Under the pieces are notes generated by a model. The model was not told the origin of the DNA, made no database searches, and saw only the letters and a list, made by a program, of their open reading frames with translations. A stretch of DNA of 64,000 bases from Porogramme epimiltina (Eukaryota > Basidiomycota > Agaricomycetes > Polyporales > Polyporaceae). Numbering within the stretch: the first letter of the stretch is position 1; every line of letters starts with the position of its first letter. A program made the translations under genes and the position numbers. The DNA is taken from positions 27,116 to 91,115 of the forward strand of contig FTLJ01000214.1 in the NCBI GenBank assembly GCA_900155495.1, read 5' to 3'. Below, piece by piece: positions 34,257 to 46,158 of the stretch.

Positions 34257-35671
34257 ATGACGACCACTACGGCAGCCTGGGCTACGGATCCGCACTCTCT
34301 TCACCCTTGGTTCCGGATGCCCTCACTTAAACGCAAAGACGCGAGCGACGACGAGCTCGATCCGCCGAGTGCGGCCGCGACCCCGAGCTACGACGCCCGC
34401 CGCTCGCCCGAGCCCGCGCCGAGCCCCAAGCGGCGGCGGTGCGACGTGCTCGAGGCGGGCATGTCGCAGCTCTCGCTGAGCGCGCTCGCGCAGGGTGGTG
34501 GCGGCGGGTTCGGGGCGGTGGCGGCGACAGGGGGCGGTGGGTGGGCCGGCGGGGTGGAGGCGAGGGCCGCGACGCTCGCGGTGCCGACGATCACGCACCC
34601 GGACACGCCGACGGGCGCGCTCGAGCCGCGGGCGTACGCGCCGTGGTACGCGCCGCCGGCGACGGCGCAGAGCGTGAGCGTGACGTACGTGCCGACAGAG
34701 GTGGGCATGCCCGTCGTCCTGCCTGGGTCGGTCGAGGAGCCGGTCTCGCCCGAGACGGCGCAGTCGGGGAGGGGAGGGTTCGGGAGCTTGGGCGGGAGCT
34801 TGGGAGGGCTGGGAGGGGCGGGCGCGCTGCCCGAGGTGTCGATGCGGACGCCGTCGTGGTATGAGGTGGAGAAGGACCGTAAGTCGCGTTCTAGCTTTTC
34901 GTCCTTCGTGTCCCATATACCCTCCCACCCCTTCTTCGCCATCTACTACGGCATCGCGCAGAGCGTGCTCCCACCGTTCCCGGACGCTCCCTGGGTCGTG
35001 CATAGCCCGAGCTATTCACTTCACCGCCCCTCTATCCATTTCCTAGTTTCCGGGCACCTAGTGCGACCGTGGCTGACGCGCCGGATGACTGCACAGGGAT
35101 AGTAATCACCGACCTCGAAGGGTCCGATGACGAAGACGAGGGCACGGACGCGCCACCGCCCGCGTTCGAAATCAACCCCGCGCTGCTCGACCGCCTCCCG
35201 CACCCGCTCGCGCCCGCCACGGAGCCCGGCGCGAGCGCAGGCGCCGGCGCGCTCGTGCTGTACCGCCCGCTCGTCGTCGCGCCGGAAGCGGACGCCCGGC
35301 AAGCCCCCGGGCACACAGCAGACGTGGCGGACGCGGACGCGGTGGAGGCTTCTCGGGCGGCGGACGGTCGGGCGAGGGGCCAGGAGCCAATCGGGAGGGA
35401 GGTGGGGCTGGGCGTCGTGGACGAGGATGAGGGGATGGCGATGGAGGACACGCGGCCGAGCACGCCAATGGCGTTCGAGCTCGGTCAGCGCGCGGGCGTT
35501 GGCGCTGGTGCTGGCGTGGACGTGGGCTGCATGGGCGTGAGCATGGGGTTGGCCATGGGGATGGGCATGGGGATGGGCATGGGGATGAGCATGGGCATTG
35601 GCCCCGGTGGGGGCGGGGGCGTCGAGGTCGCCGAGTCGGTAGACGAGCCAATGGACATCGAGATGCTTTGA
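34257..35671 (+). CDS. low-complexity protein of unknown function
   Basis: Two exons (34257..34878 and 35097..35671) join in phase across a 218-nt intron, giving 398 aa. The N-terminus has a basic cluster (SPKRRR), then Gly-rich, Ala- and Pro-rich stretches. Exon 2 begins RIVITDLEGSDDEDEGTD and has a FEINPALLDRLPHPL motif. It ends in a (Met-Gly) repeat followed by DEPMDIEML. No catalytic motif is visible. The basic and acidic patches suggest a nuclear protein. The real start could be the second ATG at 34318 (MPSLKRKD). I do not recognise a family. Confidence 0.65.
35528..35606 (+). repeat. ATGGGN hexamer repeat coding Met-Gly
   Basis: Repeated ATGGGC/ATGGGG hexamers near the 3' end of the two-exon gene encode alternating Met and Gly. 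Confidence 0.75.
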
Positions 35672-36440
35672 CGGGCCAATCGCCGCCCCGCGCGCGCGTG
35701 CGTGCCTTGGGCCTTGGTTGGTCGCGCTCGGGCATCCGTCGGGCCTCAGCGTGGTGGGCTGGCGCGGGAGGGGGGTGGGGCCCGGGGCAGCGCGCTCGAG
35801 CGGCAGGACGCGAACCAGGGCTCGCGTACGCAGGCACGCCTTCGGACGCCACCATTGGCCAGCGCGCGGCGGAAGCTGTGGGGAGCCGGGCGCACGGGCG
35901 AATCGTGGTCGACTCGCGAAGCTTATTCTCGCAGGGCGGCCGCTTGGCGATCAGCCAGTGGGGTGGGCCATAGCATAGATTGGATCAGGACGGACGGAAT
36001 ACGATACTACTCCCAACACGGCTGCTAAACACGAATACCTAATGCTTAACGCGGACATGAAACTCTATACGGTTGATTTACTTGCGTTTTCTTGTAGTAG
36101 TGCAAAACAGGGGCTCTAAAAAACCAGACAACACAGCGGTGAGGCGGGGAAGGGAGACAATAGCGAGGTTAACACAATAAGTAAATCGCGGGGAGAGGGA
36201 GGGACGACGCAAGCGTCGGCGGGGCTGCGGGGGGTTAAAATCTGTTGTACACTGCGGAGCTAGAATGAACGGCAATCGCATGGGGGAAGAACGGCCAAAC
36301 GCCGAGGAGCACGAAACGACGAGTACGACTGCAACACTAACGGAACGCATAAAACGGGACTTGAAACTGGCTTCTTGCCTTGCTCGCTTGGCACTTGCTT
36401 ATTCTTCCTCTCGCGCTCGGACGGAACCCCCGCGGCGCGC
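35672..36440. other. intergenic, between convergent genes
   Basis: 3' flanks of the unknown plus gene and the minus HAP2 gene. GC-rich to about 35900, then AT-richer. No supported gene. Confidence 0.45.
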
Positions 36441-38166
36441 TCACTTGGAGCTCGGCGCGTTCCCGAACCGCATCATGTCGCTCCCCCGCCGCTGCATGTC
36501 CCCCTTGATGCCCTCGGCGGAGATGTTGACGACGTTGTGGTCCTGGCCGTACAGCCGCTCTATCCTGTTGATCGACGACGCGTGGTGCCGCGCGTGCGCG
36601 TGGGGGTGCGGGACGTGGTGCATCTGCATCGCCGCGGCGTGATACGGCTGGCGCATCCCGATCCCGCCCTGCTGCTGCTGCTGTTGCTGCTGGGGCGGCG
36701 GGGGCGGGGGCGGCTGCCTGTGCGCGGCCTGGCCCGGCTGGCCCGCGTGCGAGTGCGCGTGGGGCATCCCGGTAGCGGTGGAGATCGTGCGGCTATGGTC
36801 GTGCGTGTGGGGATGCCCGTGCGGGTGAGCGTGCGGGTGAGCGTGCGGGTGCGGACGGGCGTACGGGTCGGGCGTCGGCATGTGGTCCATGGGCGCGAGC
36901 CCGTCCGTCGGGGAGAGCGGGGCGGGCGTCGGCGGGTGCGAGGACATGCCGGCGAAGGACATGCCGATCAGGTTCACGGACGCGGCCGTGTGCCCGAGCT
37001 GGAGCTGGAACGGCGACGGGGCGGGCGGCGGCGGGTGGGGGGACTGCAGCTGACCGCGCTGGGGCTGGGGGACCGGGTTCGGCGACAGCTGGGGTTTTGG
37101 TTGCGGGGTCGGAACCGGCTGTGCCATCAGCTGCGCTGGGGGTTGCGCCTGGAGCTGGGGCTGGGTTGGAGGCTGGAGTGCCGCCAGCGCGGGCTGGGGG
37201 CGAGGCTGCAGCGGGGGAGGTTGGCCAGGCGCGACGGGGGGCTGGCGGATCTCGCGTTGCTTATCCGGGAGTTGCGTATTGGATTGTGGGGGCTGCTGCT
37301 CGGACATCTTGGGGGTCTCGGCGGGGCTGTCGACGGACATCTCGACGTCTTTCGTGAGGTCGCCCATGGCGTCATCGTCGTCCTCGCCCTCGCCGTCGAT
37401 GGAGGCCGAGCCGGAGGGCCCAGCCTCCGTCTCCTGTTGAGCCTTTTGGGCCGCGATCTCCTCTGCCGTTAGGAATCGACCGCCTGGACCGCGGGGCCGG
37501 CGCATCGCATGCTTGTGGCGGGACTCGTGCAGGTAGGGCTAGCGAGGGAAAGGGGGGAGGAATGTGGGCGGAAAATCGAGAGGGATGAAGAACGATGAGA
37601 GACGGACCTTTCTCTGCTTGGAGAGCCTGTGGACCTCCTCAAGACGGGCGCGGGCGACGCGCCGCTTGAGGATGCGATAGTACTGCTTTGCGTTCACGTA
37701 TAGGGGCTCCTCGTCCATGGGGGCATCATCCTGGATCTGATCTACGGATGGCTCGGGCTCGCGGGGTGGCTGGGGCGGCTGCTGGTCCTGCTGGGATGGT
37801 GCCTGAGGGAGATGGTGCTGCTGTTGGGCGAGGAAGAGGTGGGGGGAGGGCGGAATCGGCGTGGAGGCGGGAGAAGGGCCGGGGGAAGGGTGCCGGGAAG
37901 CATGGGGGTGCTGGTGCGGATGCGGGTGCGGGTGCGCATGGGGGTGGGGGTGTGGATGGGACTGGGGGTGCTGGAACTGGTGGGGGTGTGGCTGGTGGTG
38001 TTGGTGGTGCTGGGGGTGGTGCTGGGGCTGCTGGCCGTTGTAGAGGGCGTAGAGGGGCGAGGTCGCTGTGATGGAGGCGGTGAGCTGGCAGGCACTCTGA
38101 GAAGACGAAGACGATGGGGCACATACGGTAGTCGGGGTAGGAGTAGAGGTGATTGACGGGGTCCAT
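36441..38166 (-). CDS. HAP2: CCAAT-binding factor subunit A (NF-YA/HAP2)
   Basis: DNA-sequence-recognising subunit of the CCAAT-binding complex (HAP2/3/5), a nuclear activator. The conserved core is split by an intron: EEPLYVNAKQYYRILKRRVARARLEE, the HAP3/HAP5-contact helix, and then LHESRHKHAMRRPRGPGGRF, the CCAAT-reading segment. The N-terminus has long His-Pro and Gln runs. The C-terminus is Pro/Gln-rich, with polyGln from CTG repeats near 36669-36691 and another His-Pro block. The stop is at 36441. The start is uncertain: the ATG at 38166 (MDP...) with a 61-nt intron using a GTCAAT donor fits best. Two perfect CCAAT boxes lie upstream. It shares a short divergent promoter with the SAP-domain gene at 38362. 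Confidence 0.9.
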
Positions 38167-38187
38167 GATTCTTGGAATGAGTATGTG

Positions 38188-38192
38188 ATTGG
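38188..38192 (-). promoter_or_regulatory. CCAAT box, HAP2 side
   Basis: Minus strand reads GGCCAATCA, a perfect NF-Y consensus (RRCCAATSR), 22 bp before the HAP2 ATG. Confidence 0.5.
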
Positions 38193-38271
38193 CCGGGCTG
38201 AGCTCCTCTCGTTGGCCAACCAGCTGCACCGAGCCGTCGTCCAGTGAGATGGCGTCGCCTCCTTCGTCCCG

Positions 38272-38276
38272 ATTGG
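38272..38276 (-). promoter_or_regulatory. CCAAT box, shared HAP2/THO1 promoter
   Basis: Minus strand reads GACCAATCG, a perfect NF-Y consensus, 86 bp before the plus-strand ATG at 38362 and 106 bp before the HAP2 ATG. Confidence 0.6.
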
Positions 38277-38361
38277 TCACGCCGCGGCTCACGCGTATGC
38301 GCCGTGTCCCTCCCCTTGCCTTTTCCGGACACGCCCTCCTTCCCCACCTGCCACCACCACC

Positions 38362-39452
38362 ATGGAGTCCAAGCTGCACGTCCCTTTCTCCTCCCTCTCC
38401 CCGCCCTCTGCTCACCCCGCGCACCAGGAAAGCCCTCAAGGTCGTCGACCTCAAAGACATCCTCGCAAAGGCCTCCGTCGCCGTCACCGGCAAGGCAAAC
38501 AAGCCCGACCTCATTGCAAAGATCCTTGCCTCCCCCGACGCAGTTGCCGTATACAACCAACTCCACGGTGGGGGCGCCGCGGAGCTCTCCCAGGGCGCGT
38601 CGCCTGCTCCACCGGCAGCCACCGCGAAGTCTGCCCCGGTGCGTCGCCCGCTTCTCCTTCTATTCTCTCGCTCAACGTTCGCGTCGCGTCGCGCCCGTGC
38701 CACAGCCACCCAAACCGTACGTCCTCCTCCCTGCCCCCCGTCTCCCTGCACCCTCTCACGAGTGCACAGGCCCATCAAATCCACTAGCTCCTCCCCCGCA
38801 AAAGCTGCCCCCGCACCGTCTCCTCCGAAACCTGCGTCACAAGCCGCGCCAAAAGCGGTAAGCCTGGCGCCCTTGTTCAACACCCACAACTGCCGTAACT
38901 CACGCACGCGCCACGCGCAGCCCGACGCGTCCGCCGCCGTCGCCAAGCCGACCGAGGCGCCGCCAGCACCCGCAGAGAACGAGGAGGCCGCAGCGAAGGA
39001 CGACGAGGCGGAAAAGCGCAAGGCGCGCGCGGCGCGGTTCGGGATCCCCGTGGTGGAGAACCCCGCAGATGCAGAGGCGGAGCGGCGCAAGGCGCGGGCG
39101 GAGCGGTTTGGCATCGCCGTCGTCGAGCCCAAGGCGGCGCCGACTGCTGGCCCGAAGGGCAAGCGCGGCGCGGTCAAGGGTAAGGGCAAGGGCGCACAGC
39201 CGGCGGCCGCGGGAGAGGTGCGTATCACGCTATGAGACAACGGTACCCCAGCTCACCCCCATGCTTGCTGTACTGTAGGATGCTGAGAAGATCGCCGCGC
39301 GCGCGGCGCGGTTTGGTACCCAAGCACCGACCAACCAGCCAAAGAGCGTTAGTGGCAAGAAGCGGTCCGCCCCTGCCAACGAGACGGTCGATGCGGAGGA
39401 GCTCGAGCGTCGGAAGAAGCGGGCAGAACGGTTCGGCACGGTCAAGTCGTGA
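38362..39452 (+). CDS. THO1: SAP-domain ribonucleoprotein (THO1/SARNP-like)
   Basis: Nuclear mRNP-assembly protein with an N-terminal SAP motif and C-terminal (R/K)xxRFG repeats, as in Tho1, SARNP and MOS11. The SAP helix-turn-helix is LKVVDLKDILAKASVAVTG followed by KANKPDLIAKIL. An Ala/Pro-rich linker leads to three copies of the arginine-Phe-Gly box (ARAARFG, RAERFG, KRAERFG). The start is the ATG at 38362. The first coding exon is probably only ATG-GA before a GTCCAA donor, because this restores frame into KALKVVDLKD. The stop is at 39450-39452. About six exons. It is transcribed away from HAP2 from a promoter of under 200 bp. Confidence 0.85.
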
Positions 39453-39967
39453 ACGACGAGCCCGTCAGCTCTCGGCCATGGACCGGGTTAACCACCGCTG
39501 CGCCCTGCGCACTCCCCTCACTGCCGGACTGGATAGCCCCTCCGTGTATATGCGCCTTGTGTGTTTCTGCTTATGCTATCGTGTCTCGACGCCCTGTAAT
39601 GTACTCTTGTTGTCGTCTCAGTCGCTCTTAAACCGGAAAATATTGCTAATTCACTCTGGAACAACACGCTGAACAAGACGTCGGCGTCACTTCAGAACCC
39701 TATGGTGATTTATTGGTCCTCCGGGAGCCGGTCATTCCCAAACCTAAAGTAACAAATCCTATCTCAACAAGGTAGTTGTACGGCGTGAACCCCACCAGTC
39801 TCCCTCAATCGCATCGCTAGAAGTTGCCAAGAATCATCATCTTGTCCGATGCGAGATGTACTCCTTGACGTCATCAGAGCTTTCTACTCCAGGAATCTTG
39901 GGCATATCAATAGCTAGTTACGATTCAGCGCTGCCAACCGACGCTAACGTGAATGACATACGTGTAA
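39453..39967. other. intergenic, between convergent genes
   Basis: 3' flanks of THO1 (+) and the F-box gene (-). No supported gene. Confidence 0.5.
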
Positions 39968-41648
39968 TCAGAGTTCCTCCTCTTGGATGATAGCTTCCAT
40001 AGACTCATCAGACAACCTCTCCAGCGTCGGCGTAAATGGGCCATGTACGTCTACCCCAGCATCTGCTGGGTGAGTGCGGACCGCAGACACTCTCCACCCA
40101 CGCTTGCTCTGAGCCGTTTCCTCCGGGTGTGCGCCGTTGTCCTCACAGAACTTGTACCAGGTAGACATGAAGATATACAACAGGGAGGGTACGGCGCCGG
40201 CAAGGGTGGCTGCGACGCCGTCACAGTCGAAGTTGCGCATGGCCTCCAGGAATGCAGGGGAGTACGTCAGCTTGCTTTTCTTGACGTCATAGGAGATGTC
40301 GCACGTAAACATGAGCCGTAGGTAGGTGAGCGACGGGAGGCCGCGAAGCGTGGCGAGTATACCCTCCTGGAGACGGCAAGGCCGCTTGTTAGACCGTGCA
40401 CGGAACGGAGGGGCTCTGAGTGGTGCTTACGAGGAGGTCGTCCCAGGTGAGGGACCCCTTCGGATCCGACATGTGCTCCTCCCTATACATATCGGAGGCC
40501 GAGAAGTAGGACACACCCAGCTTGAGGTGCGTGAGCTTTCCCGCGACCTCCCCCCGAGGGATGAGATTGCGCCAGAACTCTGACTTCTCGGTCGCGTGCA
40601 CGAATAAGGAGAGTCGGGTGGGTGTAGTGTCACGCAGGACGTCCGCGAGGTAATCGTTGCTTATCAGGCCAAGCTCAGCGGACTGCGGGTCCCCCATGTA
40701 GACAATGACGTGGTCCACCGGGCAGCGGAGGCCGAGGGCGTCGAGATCGTGAAGGGTGCCCTCGAGCCAGCGGAGGCGCGTCCAGGTGCGGCGGCCGCTC
40801 TCTTGGTCGGGGATGTTCGGACCGCTCTCGCTGTCGGCGACTTCAAGCACGAGCGCGCCGTCTAGGGAGGGGAAGGCGTCCATGAGGACCCCAAGGTCCG
40901 GCAAACCTCGTATGTGCGTTGCCGTGAATGATCGGAGATTGGGGAGCGATGCTGGCGGGATGGGGGCGGGAGCGGCTCGGGCCTCCGGCCAGGGATTCTG
41001 GACATATATAACATCTGTCACTTGGAGGAATTCGATACCAGAGGATATTTGGGTGAGGGCTTGCACGATCTCTGGCAGAAATGAGGGGATAAACTCGTCC
41101 TCGGACATGCGTTCTGGTTCTAGATAACAGTCGAGGTATAGCCGGCGGAGGGGCGATTTGAGGCCCCTAAGGGAGACGATGGGGGCCGGTCTCTCTTCAC
41201 ACCAGCCGTGTATCCCGAGCTCCTGTAACCCAGTTAGGCCAACGATCGCGGCATCGACCCTCGAATCAGTGAGGTAATCGTCGTCCCAAGGGACGTGGAG
41301 TATTCGGAGAGACGTGGCATGTCTGAGGATATCTAGTAGGGCCTCGGTGGAACTACTGTCATCAACGTCCCCTCGCGGCTTTGGGGCGGCGACCTTGAGC
41401 GCGCACAACTGCTTCAAGCGGGGGGCGTCCTGAGGCTGGTGATGCGCTGATAGAAGAAAGTCGCGAAATTCGCACAAGGCGCGACCGTACTTCACATGGA
41501 ATGTTCTACTGAGGAGCAGTCTGCGCACTGCGACGGCCCTGAAGGTGAAACAGGCGAGAGAGAAAGACAGAATATCAGCGGTATTGACGACAGATGCACA
41601 GATAGCCTCCAGCACGTCCGAATTGACGCGGCGATGTCCTAACTCCAT
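39968..41648 (-). CDS. F-box protein with leucine-rich repeats
   Basis: Likely substrate adaptor of an SCF ubiquitin ligase. Two exons (41648..40431 and 40366..39968) encode 538 aa. The F-box-like N-terminus (VNSDVLEAICASVVNTADIL, then ACFTFRAVAVRRLL) starts at the ATG 41648. The body has degenerate leucine-rich repeats (LRILHVPW, LQELGIHGW, LRRLYLDCYL, LRSFTATHIRGL) and ends in an acidic tail. An apparent 5' UTR intron (GTGAGC donor at 41732) precedes the ATG. Such F-box/LRR genes are greatly expanded in Agaricomycetes and their targets are unknown. Confidence 0.8.
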
Positions 41649-42404
41649 TGAATGGTGGACGCCTATTGTACGAACATGTGTCTTGTAAGGACAAGCAAGC
41701 CAGAAAATCGGCCATTTATCAGAAAGGCTCACCTCCCTGATGGTATCGATATGAGAGCTTGACTTGAGATGTCTAGTGACGCATCGATGATGATTTGGTG
41801 AGATAAGCGCTTAGTACGACAACTGAATTTAACTCGGCAGGGCCCGAGTCGCAGCACCAACGTGACAGCCTCTACGTTCAACAAGTCTACCGCCATTAGT
41901 CAACACGGGAACCCAATCCATGAGATCACGGATGTGGGCTTCTTGAGAGTGATAATGGGGCTCGCTCTATGTCGCCCGAGATAGTTGGTTGGACAAACAC
42001 AACTTTGTATTTCTAAGAGCCTAGAACGAAATATTTAGTGTCGGTATGGCATGGACTGGTACTTGGACCTTGAGGATTGTGATGACATATTGATATCCTG
42101 TTACGACCAAGAGATAGCAGTACACTCCCAATGGCATTTGTAGTCCGAAATGGCGCAGAACATTAACAATTACACTGAAGTTTCACAGCTGTAAAGTCAA
42201 AAGTTGAATGGCAGAAATGATGAAATGGAATAGACACACCTCGAAAGGAATGTATGAGGAAGAATGCGACGGAAGCCCGAAAGTCAGACAGAAGATTGAG
42301 CTACCTCGAAATTAATATATTATATACACAGAGTCGTATGATTACGCACCAGAGAAATCGTACGTCCTTTCTTGGTACAGTTCCACCTTATGGCCACAGA
42401 GCTC
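41649..42404. other. intergenic
   Basis: Contains the F-box gene leader intron (about 41732-41663) and AT-rich sequence. No further gene is seen. Confidence 0.45.
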
Positions 42405-43817
42405 TTATGCAAGCCCGTACTCGGGCGGCGCCTCCCTTCCACACATAATGTGCATCTCCTGTTGTTCCCGCAGGCGCGTCACCTCTCCTACTAGCCGTTC
42501 CATTGTTCTTAGCAGCGCACGCTCTGTTGAGCCTCCTATGGTGTCGATCGCCACCACTGCTGAGACATCCATCTCAGTGTCTTCTTGAACCTGCTCCTGG
42601 GTCCGAAGAGGATGCACCAAGGCGGTGCCGGACGAGATAGGGAGAAACGTGCGCTCTGCCTGCATTACCTCCAGCGGGGGCGTGCTAGGCGGAGCGGGTG
42701 GGGGCGGGCCCTTGGATTTGAATGCGTGACCGTGGGTGGTGCCAATGACCTCGTCCGAGAAGAGAGATGATGACGGTTGGACAGTGTCCATCGAGGATGC
42801 GCTTGAAATCGATGAAGGGCGCTCATGCGGAGATGGTACGGCGATACTTGTGTCGTTCTCATCGACGGCGACGTTGTCGCCAACTGGAACACCTCGCGAA
42901 CTTGACAAGGAGAGGCGCGGAGAGGTATCCGTGGACACTTCGCGCTTGTCCGTTCGCATACGGTGTAGGAGCCCAAAGCGCATGTCGCAATGCTTCTCGA
43001 CGAATGAGATTGTGAGAACGCGCCGTTGAGCCCGCCTGCGTACGCAAAAAGCGAGGGAGGCGAGAATGACCAGAGATCCGACGGCTCCGATGACCCCGCC
43101 GACTATAGCGCCGGGTTGTGCGTGGGAACCCCGTCGCAAAGACGGAGAAGTTGAGGGGGTAGAAGCAAGACTAGTGGACGCTGAAGGTGCCGAGGATGGC
43201 GTGTTGCCGGGGGATGATGATGAGACGGGATGGTTTGAGACAGCGACAGTAGAAACCTGTGCAGCAGATGTGATATCCGCCTCCGTGTAGATGAGGAAGT
43301 CGAAAAGAATGACGGATTCTGGCTGCCCCGCCGCCTGCACCGTGAGGGTATGGTTCGCATTCTCTAGGTCCTCTATCCCGAACACAGGCCGTTTGTATAT
43401 GGTTTTGGAGAAGGTAGCAGAGGTAGAGTTGAATCCGTGAGGCTGGACGATACCGTCAAGCATAAATATGAGATTAGTCGTAATCGTCATATTTGCTGCG
43501 GGTATGTTGCCGCTGCCTAAGAGGATGTTGAAGACATACACGGCGACACCAAAGAACTTGAATTGAAAGGAGCGGCCCCCTTCTCCCGGAGTGTACGTAG
43601 TATCATGCCATGTACCGCCAAATGTTTGGTTCGGGTCCAGCTTGATGTCGCAGGAAGAGCAATCGCTCCCTTGTGACCACGAGGTCGAGGGGGTGTACGA
43701 GATCCTGGTATCCGTATCGTCCACGGTGATGTTGACGGCTGAGATTGATGGAAGGAGCACGAGAGTGGGGCAGAGAAAGTAACATAACTTGAATGCGCTG
43801 CAGGAGAGCGAGAACAT
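42405..43817 (-). CDS. single-pass membrane protein, uncharacterised
   Basis: Uninterrupted 470-aa frame from the ATG at 43817. A signal peptide (LCYFLCPTLVLLPSISA) is followed by an extracellular domain of about 170 residues with a paired Cys motif (SDCSSCDI) and several N-glycosylation sites. A Ser/Thr/Pro stalk leads to one membrane span (AIVGGVIGAVGSLVILASLA) with a basic stop-transfer (CVRRRAQRR). The cytoplasmic tail is long and polar and ends in a helix (RALLRTMERLVGEVTRLREQ). This layout is a common uncharacterised Agaricomycete type, in which the outer domain resembles galactose-binding folds. The lack of introns is unusual next to its neighbours. Confidence 0.75.
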   Translation of the reverse strand: MFSLSCSAFKLCYFLCPTLVLLPSISAVNITVDDTDTRISYTPSTSWSQGSDCSSCDIKLDPNQTFGGTWHDTTYTPGEGGRSFQFKFFGVAVYVFNILLGSGNIPAANMTITTNLIFMLDGIVQPHGFNSTSATFSKTIYKRPVFGIEDLENANHTLTVQAAGQPESVILFDFLIYTEADITSAAQVSTVAVSNHPVSSSSPGNTPSSAPSASTSLASTPSTSPSLRRGSHAQPGAIVGGVIGAVGSLVILASLAFCVRRRAQRRVLTISFVEKHCDMRFGLLHRMRTDKREVSTDTSPRLSLSSSRGVPVGDNVAVDENDTSIAVPSPHERPSSISSASSMDTVQPSSSLFSDEVIGTTHGHAFKSKGPPPPAPPSTPPLEVMQAERTFLPISSGTALVHPLRTQEQVQEDTEMDVSAVVAIDTIGGSTERALLRTMERLVGEVTRLREQQEMHIMCGREAPPEYGLA

Positions 43818-44608
43818 AGTGCGGCTTTCGAGCCTGCAGATGGAGGTCTGCAGAGAGACGGGAGTGATACGAGAGGAAGGACCATGTGGGAAGAGACCAT
43901 AGACTCAACTCGCCATTGATCTTCTCTGTGTGACCTGTTCACTCTGTCAAGACCGGTGATTAAGGGTCCTAAATGAGGGTACAGCGAGAAGGCGGACATT
44001 GACGGGATACTCCACCCAAAACCCGGGAGAGAATTGGAGAAGCAAAAGACGGTTCCAATACGTCTGACCTCTTGATGAAGTATATAAGTAATGCATTAAG
44101 AGGCGCCGGGGCTATCATAGAGTGACAGAGAACGCATCTGCACAAAGATGGAGGGTGTCGAGAACTGTCGTGAGTCGTGAGGCGTAGGAGAGGAAGCCAT
44201 AGCGTGACATACAACTCAGGGGGCTTCGAGAGCTGAGTTTGTCGCCTATGTTTGCGAGGGATATGATGCACCGGAGGTAGTTCTAGTCAGTTCGACTCTG
44301 CGTGTGTCTGCCGAGTCGTCGTCGTCGGTTTGCAAGCACTAGTGTGCTGCTTCAAGTGTCAGGGCGCTACACCACTCGCGGTGACATCATGATCACGTGG
44401 GAGTATTTTCTGGAGAAGTTTGTAATCGAGCACGGCCCCGAAACGAGCACGGCACCGAAAAGCAAAAGACTCGGAGCGGGCCTCAAATTCTCTATATCTC
44501 AGAACTTGTCCGTCATCCATCCTTGCAACCACACTCTTCTCATCGCCGACCGTACAAATACCAATAGACACCGTCACCGGAATAGTTCCTACCACAAGTA
44601 TCACCACC
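43818..44608. other. intergenic, divergent promoter region
   Basis: Between the membrane-protein gene (-) and REI1 (+). No supported gene. The part next to 44609 is pyrimidine-rich. Confidence 0.45.
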
Positions 44609-46158
44609 ATGGCAGACGTCTTGGTCGCACAACTCGACACCCATCCAAGTAACCTCTATACATGCATATCATGTACTATAGCATTCTTGACGGCTCAAGA
44701 TCAGAGTAAGCAGCTCATATGCCGATGAGATACCGCCGACTTATGATCACTACAGGGGAGCACTACCGCTCTGATCACCACAGATACAACATGAAGAGGC
44801 GGGTAGCAGGCCTGCCTCCCGTCAGCGCCGAACTCTTCGACCAGAAGGTTTTGGAAAGAAGGGCGGAGACAGCGATCATGGCTTCACCTAAGGGGTCGTC
44901 CTGCGAGGTCTGCAGGTGAGTTAACCTTGTCGTCGCATGTAGCTGCACACCCCTGACAATTATTCGCAGTAAAAGCTACACAACGGAGAACGCGTACAGG
45001 TCTCACTTGGCCTCCAAGAAGCACAAGGATAATGAGCTTAGAGCTGCTGCGAAGGCAAAGGCACTTGCGGATGCTCCGGAGGAAACCTCCGCTTCCCAAC
45101 CCGAAGCCGGCCCCTCCTCTCAACCCGCACCGGCAGCAGTAGAGCAGGTTACCTCCCAGATGCAAGGGGTATCGCTCCAGGTCGATGCCGATGCGACCGA
45201 AGAAGAGGTTAACCAGACCATCGACGAGAAGATCGCGGCCGCCCGCTCACGACTCTCGCCCACACAATGTATCTTCTGCACCGCTGCACCCGCAAACTCG
45301 CTGGAGGAGAATCTCGAGCACATGTCGCGCGAGCACGGCTTCTTCGTGCCCGACGCGGACTTCCTCGTCGATCTCGTAGGGCTCGTGACGTACCTCGGCG
45401 AGAAGGCCGCGGTCGGCAACGCGTGCGTGTACTGCGACGCCGCGTTCCGCACATTCGACGCCGTCCGGCGGCACATGCGCGACAAGGGCCACTGCAAGAT
45501 CGCGTACGACACCGACACGGAGCGCCTCGACGTCTCCGACTTCTACGACTTCACCGCCTCGTACCCCGACGCGGAAGAACAGAAAGCGCGAAAGGCCGCT
45601 CGAGCCGCTCGTAAGGCGGAGCGCGAGAAGAAGCTTGGTGAAGAGGCGGAAGAAGATGAAGAGTGGGAGGATGAGGACGGCGATGACGACGAAGAGGTGG
45701 ATGAGGTCATCGAGGAGGAGGCTTCCTCAGAAGAGAGCGACGAGGAAGATGGATCAGACGAGGAGATCCCCGATAACCAGGTCACCTACGGCGACTCGCA
45801 GTACGAGCTCGTCCTCCCCTCGGGCGCGCGCATCGGCCACCGTACTATGCGTCGCTATTACGCCCAGTCTTTCCCCGGCGCACCTCGCGGAGGCAAGCCC
45901 GAAGACCCGAATTCCGGCGCTGCGCTGGTCCGTCGGCTCATCGCGGACAAGAACAGCGCACTCGTGCCGGTGCGTGGCGGCTTCGGTGCGTACGGACAGG
46001 GGACGCAGGTTGTCAAGGCGCGCAATGCTGGAGAGGCGCGCGAGGCGGGACGGCATGTCCGCGAGTTCCGCGACATGCGGCGCAGAGAGGAGTTCAAGAC
46101 TCGCGTAGCGTTCATTCACAACAACCAGAAGCACTTCCGCGACCCCATTCTGCAGTAG
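44609..46158 (+). CDS. REI1: REI1/ZNF622-type 60S ribosome maturation factor
   Basis: Cytoplasmic pre-60S factor that helps recycle Arx1 and probes the exit tunnel. Three exons (44609..44705, 44756..44915 and 44970..46158) encode 481 aa. Four C2H2-type fingers are visible: CISCTIAFLTAQDQ..HYRSDHHRYNMKRR, CEVCSKSYTTENAYRSHL..H, CIFC...NLEHMSREHGF and CVYCDAAFRTFDAVRRHM..H. After an acidic Glu/Asp run comes the conserved C-terminal part (LVLPSGARIGHRTMRRYYAQ) and a basic tail ending FRDPILQ. Exon 1 restores the first finger, which is missing if the ATG at 44719 is used. Confidence 0.95.

Noticed and set aside
37688..39240. Long frames overlapping HAP2 and THO1 on the opposite strands
   Set aside because: Gly-, Pro- and His-rich mirror frames. 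The conserved NF-YA core and SAP domain fix the real frames.
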